DNA of 64,000 nt from Spinacia oleracea (GCF_020520425.1 NC_079492.1:138016361-138080360), one strand, 5' to 3'. Shown: positions 11,454-24,489, numbered from the stretch's first letter. The notes: generated by a model from the sequence alone, not told the origin. Program-made: numbers and translations.

Positions 11454-12694
11454 CTCCCTATGTCCCTTAATACTCGCACCGTTTTGACTTTTTGCACTAT
11501 TCACATAATTCAATTTGACCCTATTTTATTTCTAATATATGAAAACAAATGTTAGTATATAATATATTGTTGGCTTCATCTTAATATATATTTTCATAAT
11601 ATTGAAAAAAAAATCAGGTTTTTATAATAGGAAAATTTGTAATTATTAATCCAACCTTTGTCCGATTTTCTTTAATTAAACCTACCTATGCGATATTTCT
11701 AAATAATCCAACCTTTATGACCCAACTACTATTATTAAGCCTAACAAGTTACTAACCTGCTATAGGTGGTATTCACCCTTACGTGGCATATAACAATTAT
11801 AATTTTTTTTCCCCTTATTTTCTTTAATTGCTCTTTTAATTTTCGTTCCTCTCTCCTCTGCGATTTTATGCTTCATCTCTGCACTCCTCTCCATTATTTC
11901 TCTTCTACCTCTTCTCCACCATTGTCGATCCCTCATACCTCTCTATTCGAAGTTCATCAAAAATAATCACCAATTGCTATGGCTGGGGTAAAGCAATTGT
12001 CTGTGGGATCTGGATTTTTTTCAAATTCAAGGTTTTTTTTTTCTTTCTAAATTTTCAACAAGCCCATAATAACCAACATCCCACAACATAAAAAAAACTA
12101 TATTATTGCAACAACTCGGGTTTTTACAAACTGACCATCAAGGAAGCCCAAAATTCAAAATTTACCAAAAAAGGAACAAAAACGCTAATTAAGGTTCACG
12201 ATTTTGGAGACGAAATTTGAATGCGCGTGGATGAAGTCACCTATTTCCACAAGAAAGTCGCTGATGATGTCATGAACCAGTACAATTGTGGTTGAAGCAG
12301 CAGTAATGGAGGAGAGAGAAATTGAAACACGGTACAGAGAAGAGAAGGGTTAAGGGTTTTTTGAAAAAAAATAAAATCCTTGTTTAGGTGGCAAGTGATG
12401 ATGACGTGTCCAATATTTTAGGAGGGAAACCAACTTTAGGTTGTCAACGTTTTTAACGTTGACTTTGTAGCAGGTAACCGGTCATCCAGGCTTAATAATA
12501 ATAGTTGGGTCATAAAGGTTGGATTATTTAGAAATATCGCATAGGTAGGCTTAATTAAAGAAAATCGGGCAAAGGTTGGATTAATAATTACAAATTTTCA
12601 TTTATAATATGTAGTTGAAGATATTGGTGGTCAAAGATGTGCATTGGCAAGCGTGTCCAGTCAAAACGGTACGAGTATTAAGGGACGGAGGGAG
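11454..12694. mobile_element. Stowaway-type MITE (family C) holding a MULE
   Basis: The ends are CTCCCTATGTCCCTTAATAC and, inverted, CTCCCTCCGTCCCTTAATAC, with TA at 11452-11453 and 12695-12696. Without the insert at 11630-12600 (plus one TSD copy) the host MITE is about 260 bp, the same length as its relative at 31906-32165, with which it shares TAATACTCGCA and CACTATTCA. Confidence 0.85.
11630..12600. mobile_element. Non-autonomous Mutator-like element (long TIR, 9-bp TSD)
   Basis: A 971-bp insertion is flanked by the perfect 9-bp duplication TTTATAATA (11621-11629 and 12601-12609). The terminal inverted repeats are long, roughly 125 bp: GAAAATTTGTAATTATTAATCC at both ends, then TTTCTTTAATTAA and TTGGATTATTTAGAAATATCG. 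Nine-base duplication plus long TIRs is the Mutator signature. The interior has no transposase. It holds pyrimidine-rich sequence and GATGAAGTCACC/GATGATGTCATGAACC stretches that could be transduplicated host DNA, but no family is recognisable. Confidence 0.88.
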
Positions 12695-12879
12695 TAGGTT
12701 TTGTATACTTTTTCATTAATGAATTTCTTTTACTATTTAAAAAAGTATCATGGTACTTGATTAACCTATCCAATATAACCTTCTCAAGAAATATGGTAAT
12801 TTTTTAATTAGTTTGCCTTTTTCAAATAGAAAGTTATTGTTACCCCCAAAAAAAAACTTGGATACAATTATTTTTTTAA

Positions 12880-13299
12880 GGTAAATTTGTCAAAAATGAT
12901 CCTTTATAGTTTAAAATTTGGGAAAAAAGGACTCTACATAAATTTTTGGGTGAAGTCATACCTTAAACTTAAAATTATTTGCGAGAGACAACCTGATACC
13001 ACTTTCCGGTATTGACTTTTGTTTTCCGTCAGTTGACCATTATGTGCAGTGGACATGACCTCACTTTTGGCTAAAATGATTTTCTGGGTTTGGAGGGAAG
13101 AAACAGAGGAGAAAATGGTGAACATAGTCAAGTTTGACAACACGTGACCTGCACGTGATGGCCAAAGGCCGGAAAATAAATTAATGCCGAAAAGTGGGAA
13201 AAGGTTGTCTCTCTCAAATAATATATAAAATCATATCTCGCAAATTTGGAACTATAAAATGTCCGTTTTTTTTGTTCTGCAAATTTGCCTTTTCCAAAT
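12880..13299. mobile_element. Second long-TIR (Mutator-like) element
   Basis: About 170 bp at each end are imperfect inverted copies: AAATTTG...TTTATAGTT, then GAGAGACAACCT, then CACTTTCCGG on the left, and the reverse complement of the same order on the right. The centre contains a CACGTGACCTGCACGTGATGG palindrome, similar to that in the 35.4-36.35-kb element. No target duplication was defined. There is no coding sequence. Confidence 0.6.
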
Positions 13300-14429
13300 A
13301 TACTTTTATGTATTGTTGGGGGTAATCAGACATCATTAAGAAGCTAAACACAGATGCAATTCAATCTCTCTTCATCAAAATCAGTTTTCTGATCCAATTC
13401 GTCTTCTGTGGTTCTTCAATTGGTCGCATTCTGAGCTGGGTATTTGTCAACATTTGTTATTCTTCTCAGTTTTACTCTAGCTGCTTTCCTCTTGCAAATG
13501 TTCTTGAGCGCTTGATTGAAAGAGGAAGGCAATTAATGAGGTAAAAGAAGAATGGAAATACAGGAAAGACGGAAGATCGTTGGGACGAAAGAGGGTAAAA
13601 AGTAAATAAATAAATATAGGTGGATATAACTAGGGATAAATTGATTTTACCAACTACAAAAATTGAAAAATTATTTTTACTTCGTACCAACTAAAAAGCT
13701 AAAATTAATTAGTATTTTACCACCTTAAAACGGAAAAATTGATAAAACCTTTGTAAGGGATCCACTAATTCAATTTCCCTCCATTTTTACACTTTTTAAC
13801 TCCTTCTCCATTCCCTGTTTACTGCCATTGAATTTTATCAATTTTGTGAATTAATGGAGGGAAATATTATGTAAATTCATGGAAGAGAAAAATTATGTAA
13901 ATTTGTGAATTAATGGAGGGAAAAATTATGTAAATTCATGTAAATTTTGCGATGTTTTTAGGTGGCAAAAAAATAATTTATCCTATAACAAACAGAGTTT
14001 TGACGGAATCTATTAACTAGTGTCAATTTTTTTTTTTAAGGTGTTAAATAAAATTTAACTAAAGTATTTATAAAACAAAACTAGGTTTTTTAAGGTCTTT
14101 ACTTATGTCAACAATTTCTTTAAATCACTATTTTGATCCTCTATTCCCCCCACCCCCCCCCCCCCCCCCCAACCCAAATACCTCTATTCTGAATCTCTAA
14201 TTCCCTATCTGGCTATCCCCATGGTATTTCTGTTTTCTCTCCCTAAGCTACCAAGGAAGCAATACACCACCCCATCACCAATAGTCAATAGACCATCAGA
14301 TCGCCAATAAACAACCACTATCCACTAACACCGCCTCACACAACCTACCCCACCAACACTACAACCCTCCCTCCTACCACCCTAACCCGCCTCACTGTCG
14401 CCTTCGTACCACCCCTCCCACCCACCTAA
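13300..14429. other. Intergenic, low-complexity
   Basis: I see no gene. 13850-13950 holds a short tandem duplication of GGAGGGAAAAATTATGTAAATTC. 14153-14170 is an uninterrupted C tract. 14270-14430 is C/A-rich (CACCACCC-type) low-complexity DNA. Confidence 0.5.
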
Positions 14430-14708
14430 CACTACAAGATATTGTACTATTAACGACGGGAAATCCCGTCGCGAAAGGCCAATAATCATTCATTTACGAC
14501 GGGATTTCCTGTCGCGAACCCGTCATAAAAGGGGGCCGTCGTTAATAGAAATCCCGTCGTAAATCCGTCGTAAACCCGTCGTAAAAGACATTTGCGACGG
14601 TTATTCCCGTCATTGTTTGGTTGTTATCCCCGTCGCAAAAGGCTTTTGCGACGGGATTTTTAACCCGTCGTAATTAGGTTGTCGTTAAAGATACAAATTC
14701 TTGTAGTG
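14430..14708. mobile_element. Miniature CACTA element
   Basis: It begins CACTACAAGATATTG and ends AAATTCTTGTAGTG, giving the CACTA terminus on both strands, and is flanked by TAA at 14427-14429 and 14709-14711. The 279-bp interior consists almost wholly of inverted and direct copies of CGACGGG/CCCGTCG words, the subterminal repeats bound by CACTA transposases. It is non-autonomous. Confidence 0.92.
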
Positions 14709-14936
14709 TAAAAACCATCCCAGTCACCCAAAAAATCTTCGGGTCGAATATGTCAATGAAGCTTGGATACGGGTTACCTGATGGGTCGGTTCGATTTTTA
14801 ACAATCCTAACTGAAAGTGTATATCTTTATTTTAAATGTTAACGTTCTTTTTAAACGCCATACATATAGAATTCTAGGCACATGCTACAAAATGTCTTTG
14901 AGATAAAACTGATAGAATATGTAAATATTTTAAGCA

Positions 14937-15102
14937 AGAAAATATTTTGTAAATTAGGCATGTATACATTAGCATTATTTCAGCATAACTGCTCCTAGTT
15001 TGTAGCTAATCAATCCCGTAATTGTAGCCTAACACTACGTTGTATATGCTGTATAATACTCGGCCAAAATCAATGAGAAAGGCAAGGAATCAATTACTTT
15101 CA
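14937..15102 (+). repeat. 5' LTR of Copia B
   Basis: The left terminal repeat; its first bases deviate from the usual TG start. It is followed directly by the primer-binding site. Confidence 0.85.
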
Positions 15103-18100
15103 TGGTATCAGATACTAGGGTTCCTTTTCTCCACAAATTCTTTCCGCTGCCCTAGTCTTCTTCTTCCTTCATCTCTGCTTCTCTTCTTTCTTTTTCGTGC
15201 ACTCCATCAATGGCTGACAACAAATTCCATCCGGCTTTGGCTGTCTCCAACATCAAGAATCACATCTCGATCACTCTTGAGATGGAAACGGATCATTATT
15301 CGGCCTGGGCCGAATTATTCAAGCTCCATGCACGATCTCACCGTGTCCTTTCACACATTCTGCCGACCGGAAAGGAACAACCTCCTTCCACTGATGAAGA
15401 GAAGGAGTTGTGGTCCAATTTGGATGCCACGGTTCTTCAATGGGTGTATGCCACCATCTCCACCGACTTGTTACATACAATCATTGAAGAGGACATCTCG
15501 GCAAAGGAGGCATGGGATCGCCTCCGTAACATTTTCCTAGACAATAAGAACTCCCGTATTGTCGCCCTAGAACATGATTTTTCTCATGTCAAGATGCGGG
15601 ATTTCCCATCTGCTACGGCATATTGTCAACTCCTCAAGACCTTGGCCGATCAACTCAAGAGTGTGGGGTCTCCGGTCAGCGAAAACCGACTCGTACTCCA
15701 ACTCGTGGCGGGCCTCACCCAGCCATACAAGACTGTAGGTACTAACATTCGCCAAAGCAAGCCCCTTCCACCATTTACTGAAGCTTGTTCCAGCCTCCGT
15801 CTCGAAGAAAAAGCACTGGCTGAGATGGACGACGACCCACCGGCGGCAATGGTGGCCCACCGGGTGTTCGATGATGCTCCTCCTTCTGACAGTGTGACCC
15901 AACCACACTCACACAGGGGCAAAAACCATAGCAAATACCGCGGCTCTGGTGGCGGCAAGAAGAACGGTGGTGGCCGCCATTCTGGTGGTGGCGGCGGCAA
16001 CCGCCGCGGTGGGGGCAGGAATACCGGGGACGGCCAGCAGGCACCATCCCAACAGTGGCAGACGCCACCTCCTTGGCCATGGGGGTGGATGCACCAATGG
16101 GCTCCCCCTTGCCCATATCCATCAGGTCAGCAGTGGGCTCCTAGGTATGTCTCTGGCCCAACAAAGGGTGTGCCCCAACTAGGCATTTTGAGCAGCAGGC
16201 CACAACAGCAGCAGGCCTTTACAGCAGGCCCATCTCAGTGGGTTCCATCCATGCAGTGGGCTCCAACCGACATTGAGTCCGCTATGCATACAATGACGAT
16301 GACCCCACCCGACCCCAATTGGTATATGGATACCGGAGCGACATCACATACGACGTCCAATAACGGTACACTCTCGTCCTATTTTAATTTGAGCACTCAA
16401 AATAATGGTATTATTGTGGGTAATGGTCATTCTATTCCAATTCGTGGTTGCGGTCATACTAAATTGTCTCCCCCGAATCCCCCTTTATCATTAAATAATG
16501 TCCTTCATGCCCCGAAACTCATAAAGAATTTAATATCGGTTCGTAAATTTACAACTGATAACTCTGTGACTGTTGAATTTGACCCGTTTGGGTTTTCTGT
16601 GAAGGATTTTCGGACGGGGATGGCTCTCATGAGGTGTGATAGTCGGGGTGAGCTTTATCCATTGACTACCATCAAAAACACCACACCTTCTCCTTTACCT
16701 TTTGCTGCTTTATCTTCTACACTTTGGCATGATCGTTTGGGTCATCCGGGAGCTTCTATTTTGGATGTTTTAAAACGCAATAAAAGCATTGAATGTAATA
16801 GTTCTAGTTCATCTACTATTTGTCATTCTTGCGTGCTTGGTAAACATGTTAGGTTGCCATTTACTACTTCTTTTTCGGAGACTTTATTTCCTTTTGACAT
16901 TGTTCATAGTGATTTATGGACTTCTCCCGTTTTGAGTACTATGGGACATCGTTATTACGTTCTCTTTTTGGATGATTTTTCAAATTTTTTGTGGACTTTC
17001 CCTCTAGCTAGGAAATCGGATGTTTACTCTAAATTCCTAGTTTTTAAAGCTCACATCCAAACCCAATTTGAGCGTTCTATTAAAAATGTCCAATGTGATA
17101 ACGGGAGGGAATTTGATAATGGTCAATTTGGGAAATTTTGTGAATCCAATGGAATGTCTTTCGTCTATCTTGTCCACACACATCATCTCAAAATGGGAAG
17201 GCGGAGAGAAAAATCCGTTCAATAAATAATGTCGTCCGAACTCTTCTTGCTCATGCCTCGATTCCTTCATCTTTTTGGCATCATGCATTACAAATGGCAA
17301 CCTACCTCCTTAATATTATACCAAGCAAATTATTGGGTAACAAATCACCTCTAGAAGTTCTTTACCAACGGAAACCTTCATATTCTCATCTTCGGGTCTT
17401 TGGGTGTCTATGTTATCCTTTATTTCCATCTACTACGATTCACAAGTTGCAACCCCGGTCCACTCCTTGTGTGTTTTTGGGATACCCACCGAACCATCGT
17501 GGCTATAAATGTTTTGATTTATCTTCAAATAAAATCATTATATGTCGTCACATGTTATTTGACGAGTCTACGTTTCCGTTTTCCAAAGTCCATCCCCTTA
17601 CTTGGCCCATCATCTCAGGTCTGGCCCATCTTCCCAACCGTGTAACTCACCAAACACGGATCCTAGTCAGCAGGTTTTGGACCACTCCACCTTACAAACA
17701 GCTTCTGGGCCGCCAGTGACTCAGGCCCACACATCTCCTTCACCCACGAATCAGCAGCACCACACTGCTCCTTTGCTGGGCCAACCCACACCACAAGCCC
17801 AACTGCCAACAACTACTCCTGTTTCCAGTAACCCACAAAGCACACCTACCCCGCCTCCTGACCCACTGCCCACGGCCCAACCACGCATGGTCACCCGTAG
17901 TCAGCGTGGGGTGTTTAAGCCCAAACGCACATTTAATCTCCATACAACGGTTTTAAGGTCTCCCATTCCTCGAAAACCGTTAGATGCACTACGGGACCCG
18001 AATTGGAAAATGGCCATGGATGACGAATATGATGCTCTAATTAAAAATAGGACATGGGATTTGGTACCACGTCCTCCTAATGTGAATGTTATTCGTTCTA

Positions 18101-19509
18101 TGTGGGTTTTTACTCATAAAGAAAAGTCTAATGGTGATTTTGAGAGGCATAAAGCCCGTCTTGTAGGTGATGGAAAAACTCAATAGGTTGGCATTGATTG
18201 TGGTGAGACTTTCAGTCCGGTGGTCAAGCCGGCCACTATCCGCACGGTCTTAAGTCTCTCTTTATCTAAGCATTGGCCCATTCACCAGTTGGATGTTAAA
18301 AATGCTTTTCTTCATGGTGAGCTCAAGGAGACAGTATACATGCATCAATCGATGGGTTTTCGAGACCCTACTCATCCAGATTATGTATGTTTGTTACGCA
18401 AGTCCTTATATGGGCTTAAACAGGCACCAAGAGCTTGGTATAAAAGATTTGCTGATTATGTTTCCACCATTGGCTTCTCTAATAGCAGGTCTGACAACTC
18501 ATTGTTTATCTACCACAAGGGCAATGACATGACTTACATTTTATTATATGTAGATGATATAATCCTCACTGCTTCATCTGATTCTCTCCGTTGTTCGATT
18601 ATGTCTCTTCTTGCATCTGAATTTGCTATGAAGGACTTAGGTCCACTAAATTATTTTCTTGGCATTGCTGTGACTCGTCACAAGGGTGGAATGTTTCTTT
18701 CACAGCGCAAATATGCTGAAGAAATCATTGACCGTGCAGGAATGTCATCATGTAAGCCATCCATCACTCCAGTAGACACTAAACCAAAGGTTAGTTCTTC
18801 ATCAGGTGATCCGTGTGAGGATCCTACTCACTTCCGGAGTCTTGCCGGGGCTCTCCAGTATCTGACCTTCACCCGACCAGATATTTCGTATGTCGTGCAA
18901 CAGATTTTCCTGCATATGCATGCCCCACGAGATACTCATTTCGCTGCTCTAAAGCGCATTGTTCGCTACATTCAGGGCACTCTAGATCACGGTTTACATC
19001 TTTACCCATCATCGGTCACTGATTTGGTTTCCTATACCGATGCGGATTGGGGGGGGTGCCCCGATACACGACGTTCAACGTCAGGTTACCTTGTGTTTTT
19101 GGGAGATAATTTGATCTCTTGGTCATCCAAGCGCCAACCGACTCTTTCGCGATCAAGTGCCGAAGCTGAATATAGGGGGGTGGCTAATGTTGTTTCTGAA
19201 TCTTGTTGGATACGTAACCTCCTCTTGGAATTACATTGTCCCGTACCTAAAGCCACCATGGTTTATTGTGATAATGTAAGTGCCATTTATCTTTCCGGAA
19301 ACCCAGTTCAACATCAACGGACCAAGCATATTGAGATGGATATTCATTTTGTCCGAGAAAAGGTGGCACATGGACAGGTTCGGGTTCGACACGTCCCATC
19401 CCGATATCAGATTGCCGATATTTTCACGAAAGGACTCCCACAAGTCCTATTTGAAGATTTCCGAACCAGTCTAAACGTTCGCGGACCTCCCGTTTCGACT
19501 GCGGGGGTG

Positions 19510-19676
19510 TGATAATATTTTGTAAATTAGGCATGTATACGTTTAGCATTATTTCAGCATAACTGCTCCTAGTTTGTAGCTAATCAATCCCTTAATTGTA
19601 GCCTAACACTACGTTGTATATGCTGTACATTACTCAGCCAAAATCAATGAGAAAGGCAAGGAATCAATTACTTTCA
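19510..19676 (+). repeat. 3' LTR of Copia B
   Basis: TGATAATATTTTGTAAATTAGG to ATTACTTTCA, matching 14937-15102 with a handful of differences. Confidence 0.9.
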
Positions 19677-19775
19677 AAAACCCAAACCCAAAGACAAATC
19701 AAATAAAATTATTAGTTTATTACTTCCTCCTCAAGAACATACGCCCATGGATGCACAATTGCATAAATATTAAGC

Positions 19776-22700
19776 TTAAAATCGATGTAAAATAATGTGG
19801 GCACCATGCTGAGGTTGAAGGGATATGAGACTAGTCGGAGCATGGATGTATGAAGGCGAGAGATCGAAAGAGAAACGCTGCAAAATCATACACAATGCCA
19901 TTTTCGCCTCAACTAGTGCGAAGTTTTGGCCAATGCAAATCCTAGGTCCCCAACCAAAGGGGAAGTAAGAGTTATTCCCTTTTGTTGCTTTTGCAATCCC
20001 TTCTGCAAATCTATCAGGCTTGAATTCTTTGGCATCATCACCCCAAATTTCAGGGTTCAAGTGTGCATGAAGTATGGAAAATGAAACTCCTACCCCTTGT
20101 GGTATTACCAAATCTCCTAGCTTTGTTTCACGATCATGAACCCTTCGCGATGTTGCAGGGACTGGCGGATACAACCTTAACACCTCGTAGAGTATCATTG
20201 TCACCTAGTTACAACAATCACAAACCACGTTATTTTGTTAGGGACAAGTATCAAAACCAAAAATACGAATTAATAAACTTTTTGGGCTTGGAATAGGATT
20301 GAAAAGTTAATTAATGAACTTATGATTTGTTTTCTTCACTTTATTCTTGTTGCTTATTAGATCATACTAGAAAAATCAAAACAGAAAAAGCAAAAAACAC
20401 TCACATAAAACATTAAGATCATATCAGGTGAATAGAACAAGGACTTACAATCTTAAGACGATTATGTATGCCATCAAAGTCTGGGGTATTCATTCCAAAT
20501 GTAGCAAGTACTTCTTGTCGAGCTCGTGTTTGCCAATCTTGGTGCTTGGCTAACAAAAGCATTGTCCATGTTAGGGCCACTGAGGTGGTCTCTTGACCAG
20601 CCAAGAAGAACTGCTTGCAAGCATCGATCATCTCAGGGAAGCTCATCGTTAGATCAGATTTTCGCTTGCTACTACCACTTTCATTTTCATTAACTTGTCG
20701 AGCCTCGTTTGCATTGGATTCAAGTAGCATCCCTAACAAGTCGTCTTTGGGAGCTTCTCCGGCCTCCATCGCTTTCCTCCTTCTATTAATTATATTCGTC
20801 AACAGAGGTTTTATTTCATTGTCCGCTTCTTTCATCTTCCGGTTACCCTTTATTGGCATATATCTAACACACACATAAACAAATTTATCATCTAACAAAA
20901 TTGAAAAAAAAAATTAAGTCGTTAATTAAGAAATTTTGTGGGGAACTTTCTTTTATAACAATGGTTTTACGTACGTGGACGAGACCTTCGATATGGTTCG
21001 TGCATGTCATTTCTTCTTCGAGCATTTCTTCCATTCCTCTTTTATGTGGTTTAGGTGGAAAATGCCCATAATTTTTATTTTTATTTTGTTGATGTTTGGA
21101 GCACTTTCTTAATATTTTTCCTCCAAAATTCCGTCAGGGTGGCCTACAATGATTGGTAATTAAACCCCCGAATGAGAGGTATCTAGCCCAGATATAAGCA
21201 AAATTTCCCAAATTATAAACCCAAATTTACAAATACAATGTGGTAATGACTTATTTTTGGGACTAATTAGTTACCTTTATTTGGGAAAAGTTAAAATTAA
21301 TATTGGGGTTAATTATTGATAATTATCAATAACTCGTTATTATTTAGCCCATAGGACAAAATCATGGGTGGAAGATGCTAAGGCCCTGTTCTTTTTGGCT
21401 TAATTTCAGTTTCAGGACTTATTTGACAGTTCAGTTCAGTTCAGTTCAGTTTAATTCAGTTTAATTCAATTCAATTTAACTTAATAATAATAATAATATT
21501 AATAATAATAATAATAATGATAATAAATTACTTATATCATTATTTATACTATTGTATTACTTATTATTTATATTATTATATTATTATATTACTTATTATT
21601 TATATTTATATTATTATATTACTTATTGTTTTCAATTACAAATTATTATTATTTATTATATAGTTATATAGTTATTTAGTCATTAATTATTAATTATTCT
21701 TTAGTTATTGGTTAACATTTTTTTTATTATTATTTTTTAATTTTTAATTTTTAATTTTTAATTTTTAATTTTTATTTATTATTATTATTTATTATTCATT
21801 ATTTATTATTTATTAGTTTTTATTTATTATTTATTATTTATTATTTATTATTTATTATTATTATTTATTATTATTATTATTATTATTATTTATTATTTAT
21901 TATTTATTATTTATTATTTATTATTTATTATTTATTATTTATTATTTATTATTTATTATTTATTATTTATTATTTATTATTTATTATTTATTATTTATTA
22001 TTTATTATTTATTATTTATTATTTATTATTTATTATTTATTATTTATTATTTATTATTTATTATTTATTATTTATTATTTATTATTTATTATTTATTATT
22101 TATTATTTATTATTTATTATTTATTATTTATTATTTATTATTTATTATTTATTATTTATTATTTATTATTTATTATTTATTATTTATTATTTATTATTTA
22201 TTATTTATTATTTATTATTTATTATTTATTATTTATTATTTATTATTTATTATTTATTATTTATTATTTATTATTTATTATTTATTATTTTTATTTTTAT
22301 TTATTATTTATTATTTATTATTTATTATTTATTATTTATTATTTATTATTTATTATTTATTATTTATTATTTATTATTTATTATTTATTTCGGTAATATA
22401 TTCTGTTAAGTTAAGTTAAGTTAAGTTAAGTTAAGTTCAATTCAGTTAAGTTCAGTTCAGTTCAGTTCAGTTCAATTCAGTTCAGTTCAGTTCAGCTCTA
22501 AAGAACAGGGCCTAAGTGATAGTACAACCAACAAAAAGAAAGAAGAAGATAGTACGGAGTAGGTAGTCTTGCCACATAAGCTGCATAAAAGTGATTCCCT
22601 TTGTTTTTTAACTTGCGTCACGTGGACCCACACACTTGCCGATGCATCGTTTAACCATTAAATATCTCTAATTTTGTATTTGTAAAAGCTATTAAATGTT

Positions 22701-24289
22701 GATATTATGAAAATATATATTGTGACTAATCTAACAACATTCTACATAATAATTTTTTATATTATATTATTAGAAAAATATTAAAGTCAAACTTAGTATG
22801 CGAAGAGTGTCAAACTCCTAGTAATGCAAGTAAAGAAAACAAAGGGAGTAGTTATTTTCAAAATTAATATCTTAAAAGGTGAGTAGTTTTAAAAAGGAGG
22901 GAGTAGTTTAGTACTACGTATGTAACTTACTTAAATCCTGGAATATAAGAATATTTGAGAAGACTAATAACAATATCCTTCTGCAGTGTGAGAAGCTCGA
23001 ATATTCTTCTTCCATCTTCAAAGCTACTTCCAAATGCAGCTCTAGCAATACCATCTCCCGTTAAAGTTGTCAAATATGGCCATATATCAACCTCTGAAGA
23101 ACCTGTTTTACAAACTAGCTTCTCCCACTTATTCAGTGTATCCGTAACACAGGTTTCAAAAGTATGGATCATAAGCTGCACGAACAATGAGACAATCGTC
23201 ATTAGACTTGGAAAAACTGACATGTATATACCAAATCATGTCTAAAATGATATGACTTGATTTAAACAACTTGATTACCACTTCTACTAAATTGCTACCT
23301 CGATTAAGTAATAAAATACCTTGAGCTTATCAAGTTGAAAAGCAGGGTTGAGAAGCTTCCTGTGTTTAGCCCATTTCTGACCCTCATAGTTCGGAAGTCC
23401 AGTTGAAAGCATTTGAGTATATGGATTTAATCTTGGTTTCTGAAAATTGTTCATCCTATTGAAAGCATCCTTTATTAACTCAGGTTGTGTAATTAGTATT
23501 GTTGGCACTGGTCCCAACCATGTGTAGATATTTTTGCCTGCACCTATACGTTGTTTGCTTGTTGATTAGTTCACTAAGTACATGTGCAGCAAACTAATTT
23601 GTGATACAACAATTATCCATATTCCTGAACCAAGGATGTAAATCATAAACGTAAACGAGAATTAATCGTGGGAATCCCGAGTACCGGGAGAAAAACCTAT
23701 CAATCCACTAAAAATAATGACGAAGATTTACAAAAAGGTTATCATGCTAAGGTAGCTTCATCTCACAACTCTCCTTCATTTATATCCTAAATGTATGAGT
23801 TTTCAGTGAAGACTTTCTCTCTCTTAAATCAACTAACGCTTCAAAAAAATTAACATACTTGTAAAAATTAATATACACATAGTACTACATACAAATAATG
23901 TTTATAGTGTTTGAACGGTTTAAAAGTCAAAACGATTTCTTAGTAGAGTAATTAATATTGGTTTTGTATTTGAAAGTATAACTAAAAACTATAATTAAAC
24001 ATTTACCAGAATTGTTGAGAATCTGATGGATGAAAGGCTGAATACGGTTGTAATAATCATGAGTGAAAGGAATGGGTTTTTGTAAAGCTTCGTTACGCAA
24101 TTTTGAGCTTTCTTTCATATCTCCAATCAAAAATTTGTAGGAATTACCAACAAGACCTTGTTGTTTTAGACATTTCTCTAGCTTTTTTGGTGTTAACCAT
24201 AGCCCTTTTAGTAATTTCCACATCCAATACAGTATGATAATGCAACCCAATGAAGCAATTGCAACACCACTCGCGCTCTTTGAAATCAT
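19776..24289 (-). CDS. Cytochrome P450, CYP72A family (gene 1)
   Basis: Five exons on the minus strand: 24289-24007, 23537-23320, 23175-22931, 20863-20449 and 20204-19776. All have GT-AG borders and sum to 1590 nt (529 residues), the normal length for CYP72A. The protein starts with a membrane anchor (residues about 8-26). Motifs in order: AGQETTS (oxygen-binding I helix), EVLRLYPP (ExxR), FKPDRF (PERF region) and [11 protein letters not shown] with the haem-ligand cysteine. It should be an ER-bound, NADPH-P450-reductase-dependent monooxygenase. CYP72A members oxidise triterpenoids, secologanin-type terpenes or gibberellins; the substrate cannot be read here. A TATATAA lies at about 24365-24372, 77 nt upstream of the start. 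Intron 3 is 2067 nt and carries a Tourist-like MITE. No disabling change is seen. The 5' neighbour is MITEs; the 3' neighbour is Copia B. A diverged paralogue lies at 60032-62780. Confidence 0.93.
21382..22512. mobile_element. Tourist-like (PIF/Harbinger) MITE in intron 3 of CYP72A gene 1
   Basis: The terminal inverted repeats are GGCCCTGTTCTTT at 21382-21394 and AAAGAACAGGGCC ending at 22512, flanked by TAA on both sides (21379-21381 and 22513-22515). GG-starting TIRs with a TWA triplet duplication are diagnostic of PIF/Harbinger-derived Tourist MITEs. Inside the TIRs are GTTCA pentamer arrays (21429-21475 and 22405-22496, mixed with GTTAA). The centre is a long TTATTAT array. At 1131 bp it is far longer than usual for this class because of the array. 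Confidence 0.88.
21770..22390. repeat. TTATTAT heptamer array
   Basis: About 600 bp of almost perfect seven-base units (roughly 80 copies, one TTTTTATTTTTAT interruption near 22285-22305), with TTA/TTTA-rich degenerate flanks from about 21480. It lies wholly within the Tourist-like MITE. Assembly length may be inexact for such an array. Confidence 0.9.
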
Positions 24290-24364
24290 CTTTTTAGTTT
24301 TTTTTGTGTGGAGCTTTTTTCTTTTTCTTTTTCTTCTTCATCTCTTCATACCACAGTGAGCTCC

Positions 24365-24372
24365 TTATATAA
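24365..24372 (-). promoter_or_regulatory. Probable TATA box of CYP72A gene 1
   Basis: The minus strand reads CATTATATAAGG, 77 nt upstream of the ATG at 24289. A polypyrimidine/purine stretch (24296-24335) lies in the presumed 5' leader. Confidence 0.55.
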
Positions 24373-24489
24373 TGATTCCAGTAATTGTAAATCACAACTA
24401 AATGTAGTTAAAAGTTGGGGTAAGAATAGAATATTATTCTGTAGTTAAAAATTGTCAAACAAGGGAAGTGTTGCACTTATGTTGAACAT

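Larger units (their letters stand above)
14937..19676 (+). mobile_element. Ty1/Copia LTR retrotransposon B (fossil, broken)
   Basis: Two LTRs of about 166 bp lie at 14937-15102 and 19510-19676, ending ...TTACTTTCA. After the left LTR comes TGGTATCAGATAC, the initiator-Met-tRNA primer site; a GCGGGGGTG purine tract precedes the right LTR. Parts in order: gag (15.2-16.3 kb, Gly/Arg-rich tail), protease (DTGATSH near 16.33 kb), integrase (about 16.7-17.6 kb), reverse transcriptase (about 18.0-18.8 kb, YVDD) and RNase H (about 19.0-19.45 kb). The order PR-INT-RT-RH defines Copia. It is nearly whole in length but broken, with about three or four breaks. LTR divergence of about 4-5% suggests an older insertion than Copia A. 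No clean target duplication is visible. It ends only 100 bp from the stop codon of the neighbouring CYP72A gene. Confidence 0.95.

Noticed and set aside
11141-11470. 109-codon frame as a gene
   Set aside because: No motif, ends in a Stowaway terminus, no splice partners; kept only as a note.
15567-16182. Several 60-116-codon frames opposite or overlapping Copia B gag
   Set aside because: Shadows of the Gly/Arg-rich gag coding region.
21429-22496. Telomere- or centromere-type satellite
   Set aside because: The heptamer is TTATTAT, not TTTAGGG, and the array is confined within MITE ends.
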